A stretch of DNA of 39,846 nucleotides from Armatimonadaceae bacterium (GTDB lineage Bacteria; Armatimonadota; Armatimonadia; Armatimonadales; Armatimonadaceae), in contig JAUJOK010000045.1 in assembly GCA_030447685.1 (NCBI GenBank), forward strand, positions 1 through 39,846, read 5' to 3'. Made by a program: the position numbers and the translations under genes. The notes beneath the pieces were generated by a model. The model had not been told where the DNA came from and did not search any database. It saw only the letters and a program-made list of their open reading frames with translations. Position 1 is the stretch's first letter, and every line of letters starts with the position of its first letter. Below, one piece after another: positions 24,180-32,619 of this stretch.

Positions 24180-25059
24180 GATTGATCGCCGTTCCGCTCT
24201 GGCGACGATGGCAGCGGGCGCAACCGGCGCTCTGCTTGCCGGGGGCGCGGAAGCAGCAGCGGCGCAGGAGCGGCCTTCACAGGCGGTCGCCACGACCGCC
24301 GGGAAGGGACGGCTGCGGCAGTCCGTCTGCAAGTGGTGCTACGGAAAGATGTCGCTGGACGAATTATGCCAGAATGCCAAAGCGATGGGAATCCAGGCCA
24401 TCGACCTTCTGGGGCCGAATGACTGGCCGACGGTGAAGAAGCACGGGCTGATCTGCGCGGTCGCGAATGGGCCGGGCGGCATCGAGAATGGCTGGAACCG
24501 CCCCGACGACCACGACAAGCTGGTTAAAGAATCGGAGCGCATCCTGCCGCTGGTCGCCCAGGCGGGTCTGCCGAATATGATCGTCTTCTCCGGCAACCGC
24601 CGGGGCATCTCCGACGCCGAGGGTCTGGAAAACTGCGCCAAAGGACTGAAGCGCATCACGCCGCTGGCGGAAAAGCTGGGTGTCACCGTCATCATGGAGC
24701 TTTTGAACAGCAAGGTCAACCACAAAGACTACCAGTGCGACCACACCGCCTGGGGCGTCGAGCTGTGCAAGCGCGTCGGCTCCGAACGCTTCAAGCTGCT
24801 GTACGACATCTACCACATGCAGATTATGGAGGGCGATGTAATTTCCTCCATACAACGATACAAAGATTTTATCGGTCATTATCACACGGGTGGTGTCCCT
24901 GGTCGCAACGAGATTGACGAGACGCAGGAACTGAACTACCGGCGCATCGCCCAGGCAATCGTGGAGACCGGATTTACGGGCTACTTCGCCCATGAGTTCA
25001 TTCCCCGGCGCGACCCAATGGCTTCTTTAAAGCAGGCGGTGGAAATCTGTAATGTCTGA
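24163..25059 (+). CDS. Tat/Sec-exported hydroxypyruvate isomerase-like TIM-barrel protein
   Basis: 298-299 residues from ATG 24163 or 24166; AAGGAG (24151-24156) stands about 6 nt before the first. Signal-like N-terminus DRRSALATMAAGATGALLAG. The mature part follows the hydroxypyruvate isomerase pattern: RLRQSVCKWCYGKMSLDELC, IQAIDLLGPNDWPTVKKHG, NMIVFSGNRRG, LGVTVIMELLNSK, FKLLYDIYHMQIMEGD, FIGHYHTGGVPGRNEIDETQ, NYRRI and GYFAHEFIPRRDP. Catalytic Glu residues (MELLNS, AHEF) and metal ligands (DIYHMQ, HYHTGG) are intact. With the oxidoreductases and the other isomerase it forms a sugar-conversion cluster; the substrate is not known. Confidence 0.9.
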   Translation: MMENIKIDRRSALATMAAGATGALLAGGAEAAAAQERPSQAVATTAGKGRLRQSVCKWCYGKMSLDELCQNAKAMGIQAIDLLGPNDWPTVKKHGLICAVANGPGGIENGWNRPDDHDKLVKESERILPLVAQAGLPNMIVFSGNRRGISDAEGLENCAKGLKRITPLAEKLGVTVIMELLNSKVNHKDYQCDHTAWGVELCKRVGSERFKLLYDIYHMQIMEGDVISSIQRYKDFIGHYHTGGVPGRNEIDETQELNYRRIAQAIVETGFTGYFAHEFIPRRDPMASLKQAVEICNV

Positions 25060-25097
25060 GGTGATTCAGGTAGCCTGGGTAGTTCCCATGCCACCTG

Positions 25098-25320
25098 AGG
25101 AAACTATATCGCACCGGGGACGTTCGTCACAAGAACAACTGCTGCAGTTTTAAGCGATCCGGAAAAGGGGGAGGTCAGACTGAGAAGGATACCGCAGGGG
25201 CGGTTCGGTGACCCTGAGCAGGATCTGAACGGCGCAGTGGTCTTCCTGGCATCACCATCGGCAAGCTATGTCAGCGGGCAAATCCTCTATGTGGACGGCG
25301 GTGCCATCTCCGCCTATTGA
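25098..25320 (+). pseudogene. C-terminal remnant of an SDR oxidoreductase
   Basis: Continuous frame reading NYIAPGTFVTRTTAAVLSDP, IPQGRFGDPEQDLNGAVVFL and SYVSGQILYVDGGAISAY before TGA 25318. APGTFVTRT and GRFGDPE...VFLAS...YVSGQILYVDGG are the typical last 70 residues of classical SDRs (for example gluconate 5-dehydrogenase-like). The Rossmann half and the YxxxK site are missing: the segment begins about 40 bp after the stop of the isomerase gene. Not the missing part of the SDR at 1364, which has its own C-terminus. Confidence 0.8.
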
Positions 25321-25485
25321 TGCGAATGGGAACTTTTGTCATGCCTGCTCGGGTAGAAACGACGCAAATCGAAAGAAAATCTTCTCAATCCAAATGTCCC
25401 GGCTTTGGGAACCAGCCCATTGACTGCCGCCGTCAACACCTGAGATAGCTTCCATGCATTAGTTTTGAGCCTGACTTTTCAGTGA

Positions 25486-25662
25486 ACCTTGTTTGTGGAT
25501 ATGTCACGTTAGGGCATGAAGGAGATTCTGGCGAAGGCGTCCAAGTATCTGGCAGCGGAGGACAGCCTGCGGCTGTATCCGCTCTGCCGGGAATGCGTGG
25601 TGGGTGTTCGAATGATCGGCTGCACATCGCCCGCCCCGCCGCCGAGTGCTCGGATCGTTTGA
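25486..25662 (+). pseudogene. cas2: Cas2 remnant (C-terminal half)
   Basis: The frame reads TLFVDMSR, a TAG, then GMKEILAKASKYLAAEDSLR and LYPLCRECVVGVRMIG, ending PPPSARIV before TGA. Cas2 proteins of about 90 residues end with ...S(V/L)FExDLS...L..L.....DSLRxYPLCxxCxxxVxxxG and a tail of beta-strand residues, which this matches. The first strand with the VxYDI motif is missing and a stop interrupts the middle, so the gene is dead as read. It lies 181 bp before the first CRISPR repeat and in the same orientation, the usual place of cas2. Identification is by pattern memory. Confidence 0.7.
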
Positions 25663-25843
25663 GGTGCTGCGCTGCTGGCTGCCGTGCGCTAACCTCGGAA
25701 ATGGCAAAAAAGGCGGGAGATTAGCGCAAGGAGCCGGTTCGGGATGAAGAAGCAAAATTGGCGAACAGAAGGAGAACATTGCCCATGAGGCGGCCAGTCC
25801 GCTTTGGATTAGCGCCACGCTCGATTCGTGGCGAACCGGAACC
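25663..25843 (+). promoter_or_regulatory. CRISPR leader
   Basis: Non-coding gap between the Cas2 remnant and repeat 1. It holds an inverted repeat TGCGCTAACCTC (25685-25696) and GAGATTAGCGCA (25717-25728), 11 of 12 bases paired, around an A-rich centre (AAAAAA). Position and orientation (repeat handle ATTGAAAC at the 3' end on the plus strand) mark this as the leader side. Confidence 0.6.
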
Positions 25844-27875
25844 GTTCGAACGAGGGGTAATGCCAGTTAGGCATTGAAACTTGATTCGGCAAGGCAATCA
25901 GCGACAAGCGATCTGGTTCGAACGAGGGGTAATGCCAGTTAGGCATTGAAACGGACTATACAGTAGAGTTACTTTATCTGTTCGATCCGGTCGTTCCGAA
26001 CGAGGGGTAATGCCGTTAGGCACAAACGCAGAAGAGTGGCGGCAGTAAACTTCATCTAAGTTCCTCCTGTTCGAACGAGGGGTAATGCCAGTTAGGCATT
26101 GAAACCCAGAATCGCACATCATTAAATGGGAGTACGGCCAAGTTCGAACGAGGGGTAATGCCAGTTAGGCATTGAAACCTCACAGGAGCGACGAGCGCCG
26201 TTACGACGAAGAGAGTTCGAACGAGGGGGTAATGCAGTTAGGCATTGAAACGGCAATGGCGGGTAGAAGTTCTTCATCAACTACGCCGGTTCGAACGAGG
26301 GTAATGCCAGTTAGGCATTGAAACGAAGCTCACCACTTATAAGCAGGTGACGGCTCCTCGTTCGAACGAGGGGTAATGCCAGTTAGGCATTGAAACATCG
26401 TTCACCTCCCTCACCAGAGAATTTGAGAGAGGGTTCGAACGAGGGTAATGCCAGTTAGGCATTGAAACGCCCTGACCGTAGTCAGTGAAAACGGCGGATT
26501 TTAAGGAGGTTCGAACGAGGGGTAATGCCAGTTAGGCATTGAAACTGGGCTTGGCGAAGGCGATGCCTACCACTTTCGGGTTCGAACGAGGGGTAATGCC
26601 AGTTAGGCATTGAAACGAGATAGAAGGTAATTCGCGTCTTCATTTTCTTTCTCCTAAGTTCGAACGAGGGGTAATGCCAGTTAGGCATTGAAACCTGTTA
26701 TGTTTCTCCAGAGGTCAATTTCGCGGGGTTGTTCGAACGAGGGTACGCCAGTTGGGCATTAAAACGCAACCAAGAGATCGTTACTATTTATGCTGCCGTT
26801 CGAACGAGGGGTAATGCCAGTTAGGCATTGAAACCTGAGAAGCTTTTGCAACTCCACGACGAAAGGTCGACGTTCGAACGAGGGGTAATGCCAGTTAGGC
26901 ATTGAAACCACTCATTGCCGGACAGCATGTAGAAAGGCCGGTTTGCGTTCGAACGAGGGTAATGCCAGTTAGGCATTGAAACGGCAACCAGATTGTCGGC
27001 CCGATCAGCAAAACCCGTTCGAACGAGGGGTAATGCCAGTTAGGCATTGAAACAACTCCGTAAGACATGGTCCGCAGGTATTCGCCGAAAGTTCGAACGA
27101 GGGGTAATGCCAGTTAGGCATTGAAACCCCTAGAAGCCAACTTAGATTTTGCCTACATAGGCGCTGTGTTCGAACGAGGGGGTAATGCCAGTTAGGCATT
27201 GAAACTCAACCTAAAAACAACCATCCTTGCTCCTGAACAATACGGTTCGAACGAGGGGTAATGCCAGTTAGGCATTGAAACGTAACCTTCATGGTTGAAT
27301 GCCTTTATAAGTGCTAAACGGTTCGAACGCAATGCCAGTTAGGCATTGAAACGGGACTAAACAGCAAATAGCTATTTATGAAAGGAACATCCAGTTCGAA
27401 CGAGGGGTAATGCCAGTTAGGCATTGAAACGGGATGTAGTCCAGGAACTCCGGTCCGGCTTCAGTTCCGTTCGAACGAGGGGTAATGCCAGTTAGGCATT
27501 GAAACTGCCTATACCTCACGGCAAAGGCACATAATACGCTGTTCGAACGAGGGGTAATGCCAGGTAGGCATTGAAACGTGGGCACAGCATTAATCATGGT
27601 GTGATGGCGGTTCGTTCGAACGAGGGGTAATGCCAGTTAGGCATTGAAACATATCCGGGTGGAGACTGGCCGGCGAGGTTAGAGGGGTTGTTCGAACGAG
27701 GGGTAATGCCAGTTAGGCATTGAAACGTGACCTGATGAGCTTTGACAATCTCAATGAGCCTCAGGGTTCGAACGAGGGGTAATGCCAGTTAGGCATTGAA
27801 ACGACACAAAGGCAAGCGAGCAGCACCATGGCGAAGGCGTTCGAACGAGGGGTAATGCCAGTTAGGCATTGAAAC
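25844..27875 (+). CRISPR. CRISPR array, 28 repeats and 27 spacers, no effector genes nearby
   Basis: The consensus repeat is 37 nt, starting GTTCGAACGAGGGGTAATGC and ending GTTAGGCATTGAAAC. AATGCC and GGCATT form a 6-bp stem with loop AGTTA, and the 3' end ATTGAAAC is the typical 8-nt crRNA handle left by Cas6, so transcription is to the right. Spacers are 32-41 nt, mostly 35-41. Repeats 1 and 28 are perfect. Variants: repeat 3 (25993, several indels), 6 (26215, five G and a lost C), 7 (26289), 9 (26433) and 16 (26947) with three G, 13 (26731, degenerate), 19 (27168, five G), 21 (27321, AGGGGT lost), 24 (27541, one T to G). No cas gene other than the Cas2 remnant is in the window. Repeat type would suit a type I or III system with Cas6; subtype not assignable. 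Confidence 0.98.
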
Positions 27876-28285
27876 GAACTCTTAGTCGCCACCCTACCGA
27901 GTTGGAAATTACCGAGATCGGAAGTCAGACGTATGCCCGGCGCTGGGTCCGGTACGAAATCGTCCGGAGCATACGACGGGGCAACCGAATTATCGGTATC
28001 CACATCAACAGCATCCCGGATCGGAAAAAGGCGGTGAAACCGCTTGGGCGCAACCCTTTTATGTATCTCGGCCTTCGGTATAGTCTCGACGGCACGCAAG
28101 TGGCGGTTCGGGAATGGAACGGCACGAAATGGGTTGTTTACGCTGATTCACCGGGATGGACGTTGGAGACTCGCTGTTCAGAGGAGCGTCGGGGCAAGAC
28201 CGTTCAGTTGTCCAAGAAGTATAAGGTGTATAACTGGACAGCAGATGACGGCTACGCGAACTTCGCCAAATGGGTAGGCGTGTAA
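27876..28285 (+). pseudogene. DUF1863 (MTH538) TIR-like protein, N-terminus replaced by the CRISPR array
   Basis: An open frame running out of the last CRISPR repeat reads ITEIGSQTYARRWVRYEIVR, SIRRGNRIIGIHINSIPDRK, GRNPFMYLGL and near the end YKVYNWTADDGYANFAKWVG. IGSxTxxxxWVxYEIxxSxxxGxxxxGIxIxxIxD, NPF and YxWxxDDGYxNFxxWI are the conserved blocks of the TIR-like DUF1863 family, which includes ThsB-type sensors of Thoeris anti-phage defence. The first strand-helix part (usually about 60 residues starting with a FxSFxxxxD-like motif) is missing: homology begins about 30 bp after the last repeat. The C-terminus looks complete (TAA 28283). No start codon except a TTG inside the repeat. Confidence 0.75.
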
Positions 28286-28465
28286 AGGATCAGAAATGGC
28301 TTTTTTCACTCCACAGAGTGTACGCCGATACAGGATCATCTCTGGAATTGAGAAGTGGTGAGATGAGTGGGCTGTCGGGAACGCGAAAGGGAGTGGTGAT
28401 TGCGAAGACTCGGTTCATAGTGGACTCCTTCCGTTGGGAGGGAACAAATGCGCCGGTGGCTCAAG
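28286..28465. other. Gap between TIR-like remnant and IS481 element
   Basis: No supported gene. The last seven bases, GCTCAAG (28459-28465), are repeated at 31454-31460 on the other side of the IS481-family element and mark the target duplication. Confidence 0.5.
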
Positions 28466-28473
28466 TGTGCCCT

Positions 28474-28977
28474 TTACCCAGATCGTTTCAATTTGAGGAG
28501 TTCAAGATCGAGGCGATAATTCCTTTCTCGAAACGGCTCTGAAGCCTCATTATACAGAGCAGCCGCTTCCCAACTGAACGGCGTCTGGTGGATCAGTTCG
28601 AAGAAGCGGTCGTAGGGCGTCTTGCCATCCAGAGCGGAATGAGGTCGCTCCCAGTTGTAATAGTGCTGCCATAAGGCCAGCTCTTCGTCCTTCTGGGCAA
28701 AGGAGGCGGAGCGTTCAATGGTCGGCCAGAACTCTACTTTGTCCGTTCGCTGCGAACGTTCCACCTTTCCGTTGAGGTGCGGCGCGGCGGGGCGGTTGGG
28801 CCGGAACTTGATGTTGTGCTCCCGGAGGGCCTGCTGGAAGGGCATACCGAAGAACTCGGCTCCCCGGTCTGTCTGGACGCGCTGGATCGGGAACGGGAAC
28901 TCCTCGATGACGCGCTCGGCAAGGAAGTCAACCGCGTTTTCAACAGTGCGAGCCTGGTAGAGACCCAGCACGCGCAT
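28474..28977 (-). pseudogene. IS481-family transposase, C-terminal part
   Basis: About 167 residues of the DDE catalytic core: MRVLGLYQARTVENAVDFLA, RVQTDRGAEFFGMPFQQAL (second Asp), PHLNGKVERSQRTDKVEFW (catalytic Glu) and YYNWERPHSALDGKTPYDRF, the usual end motif of IS481/IS3-like integrases. It joins at DDCTR to the N-terminal part beyond the nested ISL3-family element; the joint reading ...AIDDCTRMRVLGLYQ is natural. Confidence 0.9.
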
Positions 28978-28983
28978 CCTGTG

Positions 28984-30870
28984 ATTTTGTCAACCTGACT
29001 TGGGTTCTGCCGGTCTTTCGATGAAGCTTGCCTGCTAACGCAAAGATAATCCGTGGGTAAAGTGGCGGCATGTCCACCCATCCCTTACTGCCCGACCCGG
29101 CGTGCCTGACTCTGGAGGGCATCCGCATTGAGAACGGCGTCATTGTCTTCGCCGCCCGAACTGTTGCTGCGAGCGCCACCTGCCCCTGCTGCGCACATAT
29201 GTCGGAGCGTGTCCACAGCCGCTATCGACGAACCTTTCTCGACCTGCCCTGGCAAGGCAATCCGGTGCGCATTGTTCTGACAGTGCGCCGCTTCTTCTGT
29301 GACAACCATGCCTGCGAGCGGCGCATCTTCGCCGAGCGGTTTTTCAAAGTGGCGGAGCATTATTCCCGCAAGACCTGCCGATTGGCAGAGGCTCTCCGGG
29401 AACTGGCCTTCTTGGCGGGAGGAGAGGCGGCGGCGCGCATCGCCCGCACCTTCGGCCTGCTCGTCAGCCCGGATGCCCTGCTGCACAACCTGCGCCGCTC
29501 GCCACCGACGGTGGCTCTGCCGACGCGCGTGCTCGGAGTCGATGATTTTGCCTTCCGGAAGGGGCAACATTACGGCACCCTCTTGGTGGATATGCAGAAG
29601 CATCGTCCGGTGGACTTGCTACCCGACAGAAACTCCGACACGCTGGCGACGTGGCTGAAGGCACATCCCGGCATAGAGATTATCAGCCGAGACCGAGCCG
29701 GTGCCTATGCCGACGGCGCCCGGCAAGGAGCGCCGCAAGCTCAGCAGGTCGCGGACCGCTGGCATCTGTTGCACAACGCCGTGGAAGCCCTGGAGCGGCT
29801 GCTCGGGCGTCACTACCGCCACTTGCGGGAGGCGGCGGCCCAAGCGGCCCAAGCGGCTCAAGGCGCCGCGGCGCAAATCACGCCGCAAGGGAAGGATTCA
29901 CCGATGGGCGCTCGAGAGGGTGCCGCTCAGACGCGGGCACAGCGCCTCCGCCAGGAGCGGCACGCGCGGCGCCTTGCCCACTACGCACGCGTAGCGGAAC
30001 TTCAGGAGCAGGGCGCAAGCATCCGGGCTATTGCCGAGACGCTTTGCATGTCACGGCACACCGTGCGCCGCATCGTGCGCGCCGACACCCTCGCCGATGC
30101 GGTCCCGGATTACTCAGCACGAAGTCCGCGCCCCAACCAGCTCGATACGTTCACGCCCTACCTGAGGAAGCGCTGGGACGAAGGTTGCCACAACGCCGCC
30201 CAGCTCTTTCGCGAGATCAAGGAACAAGGTTTTAACGGATGCCCGTCGGCGCTGCGCCCCTACCTGGCGCGTTGGCGCTTCCCGCCGCCGGCAGAGTTGG
30301 GGCGCGCGCGGGGAAAGCTTCCCCACCGTCCGCCGAATCGAGCCGCTCCCTCTGCGCGCACGGCCGCCTGGCTTTTGCTGGGCTATAAAGGTGCGAAGGG
30401 TGCGGGCAAAACCACCGGAAACGCCGAGCAGCAGAAGGAGCAACAGGCGTTTGACGGCGCCTTCGTGGAACGCCTCTGCGGGTTGAGCGATGAGGTGAAG
30501 GCGGCGCAGACGCTGACGGTGGAGTTCTTCCGGATCGTGCGCGAGCGCCGTGCTGACGCACTCGATGCGTGGATTGCGACGGCTGCAGAGAGCCAGATTG
30601 CGGAGTTCTCGGGCTTCTCGGCGGGGCTGAGCCGGGACCGGGCAGCGGTGCACGCCGGACTGTCCCTCTCGTGGTCCAACGGCCAGACGGAGGGGCAGGT
30701 CAATCGGCTGAAGTTCCTCAAACGCCAGATGTACGGACGAGCGAGTTTCGATCTGCTGCGGGCGCGCGTTCTGTACCAGGCAGCCTGAAGCCGCTGCCGG
30801 AGCGAAGCAGCCGGGGGCACTTTCGCTTCACCGAAAGATCGGCAGAGCCCAAGTCAGAATAGCAAACTCA
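28984..30870 (+). mobile_element. ISL3-family insertion sequence nested in the IS481 transposase
   Basis: About 1.9 kb. Both ends carry CTGACTTGGG followed by TCTGCCG, TCTTTCG and TGAAG, an inverted repeat of 32 bases with three differences (left about 28995-29026, right about 30825-30856). Outside these the ends weaken. Flanking ATCCTGTG (28976-28983) and ATCCTGGTG (30871-30879) look like an 8-bp target duplication with one indel, the usual size for ISL3. Exact ends are uncertain by a few bases. Confidence 0.8.
29070..30788 (+). CDS. ISL3-family transposase
   Basis: 572 residues. N-terminal zinc finger (CPCCAHMSERVHSRYRRT and CDNHACERRIF), typical of ISL3. The DDE core: VLGVDDFAFRKGQHYGTLLV (first Asp), EIISRDRAGAYADGA (second Asp), VADRWHLLHN and, near the end, SNGQTEGQVNRLKFLKRQMY with the catalytic Glu. 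Between them is an inserted helical region with an HTH (IRAIAETLCMSRHTVRRIVR). Start ATG 29070; no frame breaks, so this element may still be active and is probably the youngest event in this region. Confidence 0.95.
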   Translation: MSTHPLLPDPACLTLEGIRIENGVIVFAARTVAASATCPCCAHMSERVHSRYRRTFLDLPWQGNPVRIVLTVRRFFCDNHACERRIFAERFFKVAEHYSRKTCRLAEALRELAFLAGGEAAARIARTFGLLVSPDALLHNLRRSPPTVALPTRVLGVDDFAFRKGQHYGTLLVDMQKHRPVDLLPDRNSDTLATWLKAHPGIEIISRDRAGAYADGARQGAPQAQQVADRWHLLHNAVEALERLLGRHYRHLREAAAQAAQAAQGAAAQITPQGKDSPMGAREGAAQTRAQRLRQERHARRLAHYARVAELQEQGASIRAIAETLCMSRHTVRRIVRADTLADAVPDYSARSPRPNQLDTFTPYLRKRWDEGCHNAAQLFREIKEQGFNGCPSALRPYLARWRFPPPAELGRARGKLPHRPPNRAAPSARTAAWLLLGYKGAKGAGKTTGNAEQQKEQQAFDGAFVERLCGLSDEVKAAQTLTVEFFRIVRERRADALDAWIATAAESQIAEFSGFSAGLSRDRAAVHAGLSLSWSNGQTEGQVNRLKFLKRQMYGRASFDLLRARVLYQAA

Positions 30871-30879
30871 ATCCTGGTG

Positions 30880-31390
30880 CAGTCGTCAATGGCGGTGAAT
30901 ACGTTCATGCCTGCATGAACTGGTACAGGCCTTTGCCGACCTTGCAGGTGTCCATCTGCACGCGCTCACCTGGCAACGGACGGCTGTAGCGGATCGGCTC
31001 CTTTGGGCGGCGGGGGTTGTGGAGTGGCTTGACCAAATGGCGGCGCAGCACCTTCCACACCGTTACCGTCGAAAGATGGACATCGGCGGTTCGGCGCAAC
31101 TCGCTCTGGATGCGTTCCGGGCCAAGCCGCCGCTTGGCGCGTAGGGCCAGGATGATCTGTTCTTGCTGTGGCGTGACTTTGCGTTCGGGAAGGGTATGGC
31201 GGCGACGGCTGCGGGAGCGTAAGCCTTCTTGGCCCTGTTCTTGGAATCTGCGCCACCACTTCCTGAGCGTGGGGCGCGAGATGCCGCAGCGGCGGCAGGT
31301 CAAGCCAGCGTCACGGGTCTGCTGATACAGCCGGACCCAGTTCTGGCGCGCTTTGAGAGTAGCAGGCGAATCGGTCGGTGAGAGGTTCAT
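30880..31390 (-). pseudogene. IS481-family transposase, N-terminal part
   Basis: From ATG 31390: HTH region (DAGLTCRRCGISRPTLRKWW), a linker GLRSRSRRRHTLPERKVTPQ, second HTH (LGPERIQSELRRTADVHLST) and the start of the catalytic core VQMDTCKVGKGLYQF (first Asp). The frame then breaks: about 20 extra bases holding the palindrome GTTCATGCCTGCATGAAC (30903-30920) separate LYQF from TAIDDCTR, and at 30879 the ISL3-family element begins. So this copy is dead twice over. Confidence 0.88.
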
Positions 31391-31487
31391 CAGCCATCCT
31401 TTCCAGAGCCGTTATGACACAACAGCGTTGAAACGATGACTGTTAAGGGCACAGCTCAAGCTCGCCTGACAGGTTGTGGTGCTCGTG

Positions 31488-32264
31488 CTATAAGGTGCTA
31501 TCACACCATGCGATCGTCTGCTCGATAACTACGTTACTTGCGCCGGCAGAAGGGGATAGTACACCAAATATATGGTCAGCCCCTTCGATGAGAAATGTTT
31601 CGCGGCGTGCTTCGCCAACTGCCGTTCCATATTGATCCAAATATGCTGCTTGCGGGTCAGCGCTACCGGCTATGGCTAATAGAGGCCCGCGATAGTGCTT
31701 AACCTCCTCCCGCAGATCGTACTTTTCCAGGCTCCTAAAAAAGCTGTCCTTCAGAGTAACCGCCGAACGCCATTCAAAATTGATGTCTACCTTACCCTGT
31801 CGATAGGCTGGGTGGAATAGGTTCGGGGGGAGCGACCGCAGGAAGTCTTCCTGAAATTCCCGTCGGCTGACCAGAGCACAATGGACTTTATCCGCTCTGA
31901 GCACCGTGCCGCGGTCAGGACGCTATACCGCCGCCCGTGCTGAATCCGACAAGCCCGATGCGTTCCGCGTCGGCTACGCCGGAACCCATCAGGTACGCGT
32001 GGGCTGCCAGGGCATCATCGAGCATACCGTCGATGGTAGTGCCTGCCGTTTCCCCGGCGCTCTCCCCACCCACGAAAGTCGATCCGAAGGGACGCAATAC
32101 CACGCGCCGCAAGTCCCCCGGCAAGCCGCTGGAACATACCTCCGACCTCGTCCCTTTGGCTGGCGGCCGTGCAGCAGGAGCACGGCCGGTCCTGGCCGTC
32201 CTCTGGTACCGGGTTCGGTCAGCGTCCCCGCGATGCCATCGCCTAACGTAACTCGATGCTCCAT
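31488..32264 (-). pseudogene. Alpha/beta hydrolase (dienelactone hydrolase-like), frameshifted
   Basis: About 258 residues. From ATG 32264 (AGGAG 6 nt upstream): MEHRVTLGDGIAGTLTEPG, GPAVLLLHG; after frame changes DDALAAHAYLMGSGVADAER, IGLVGFSTGGGIAS with the nucleophile motif GFSTGG; then RADKVHCALVSRREFQEDF, LLAIAGSADPQAAYLDQYG (acidic residue) and TFLIEGADHIFG with the catalytic His. Frame changes occur near 32150, 32030 and 31910. It is the first gene beyond the right IS481 target repeat; the C-terminus is complete and was not hit by the insertion. Confidence 0.75.
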
Positions 32265-32327
32265 CTGTTTCTCCTGTGTGCATAAGGTGGTTACTTCCCT
32301 CGTCAGGGACGCGTGGTCCGTACGATG

Positions 32328-32619
32328 TCACACGTGTGTATCGTAAATCCTCAAAGAACCGGGATCGGCCAAGCGCCCGCGCTTCCTTGTGCTCCAGTGC
32401 TCACGCCAGGCCGCGACGTGCTCCAGACTTTGGAACTCAATGATGGACACGCTTTCGCCGTCCTCCGCAGCGAAATCCTTGTAGAGGAGAGAACCCTGGC
32501 ATGGAGCAGGACAGCTCGTACATCCGCGCGCCAACCGCCTCAATTTCCCCCTCGACCCCGGGCAAAGACGCGCCCGAACCAGACTGCTTTTGATACCGCC
32601 AGTATAGCAGAGGAATCAC
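32328..32619 (-). pseudogene. ABM-type monooxygenase domain protein, frameshifted
   Basis: About 95 residues in two frames: GTG start (32619), MIPLLYWRYQKQSGSG, EIEAVGARMYELSCSMPGF, then LLYKDFAAEDGESVSIIEFQ and SLEHVAAWREHWSTRKRG. The blocks ARMYELxxxMPGF, YKDFxAEDGExVSIxEFxSLEHxAAWR match small antibiotic-biosynthesis-monooxygenase (ABM) proteins, which fold as ferredoxin-like dimers. One frame change near 32500. The start codon overlaps the preceding stop (GTGA). Confidence 0.65.

Larger units (their letters stand above)
28466..31453 (-). mobile_element. IS481-family insertion sequence, interrupted
   Basis: Ends are inverted repeats starting TGTGCCCTT on both sides and sharing ATCGTTTCAA about 20 nt inside. 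The direct repeat GCTCAAG flanks the element (28459-28465 and 31454-31460), a 7-bp target duplication. Without the nested ISL3-family element and its own target copy it would be about 1.1 kb, normal for IS481. The transposase is on the minus strand and split. Confidence 0.85.

Noticed and set aside
25507..25512. TAG in the Cas2 frame as pyrrolysine or read-through
   Set aside because: The 5' half of the gene is missing as well, so simple pseudogene status is enough.
25898..28099. Minus-strand frames with repeated MPNWHYPSFE-like peptides
   Set aside because: They are translations of the CRISPR repeat, not proteins.
28270..28542. 90-codon plus-strand frame across the left IS481 end
   Set aside because: It crosses the IS boundary and overlaps the transposase end; a chance frame.
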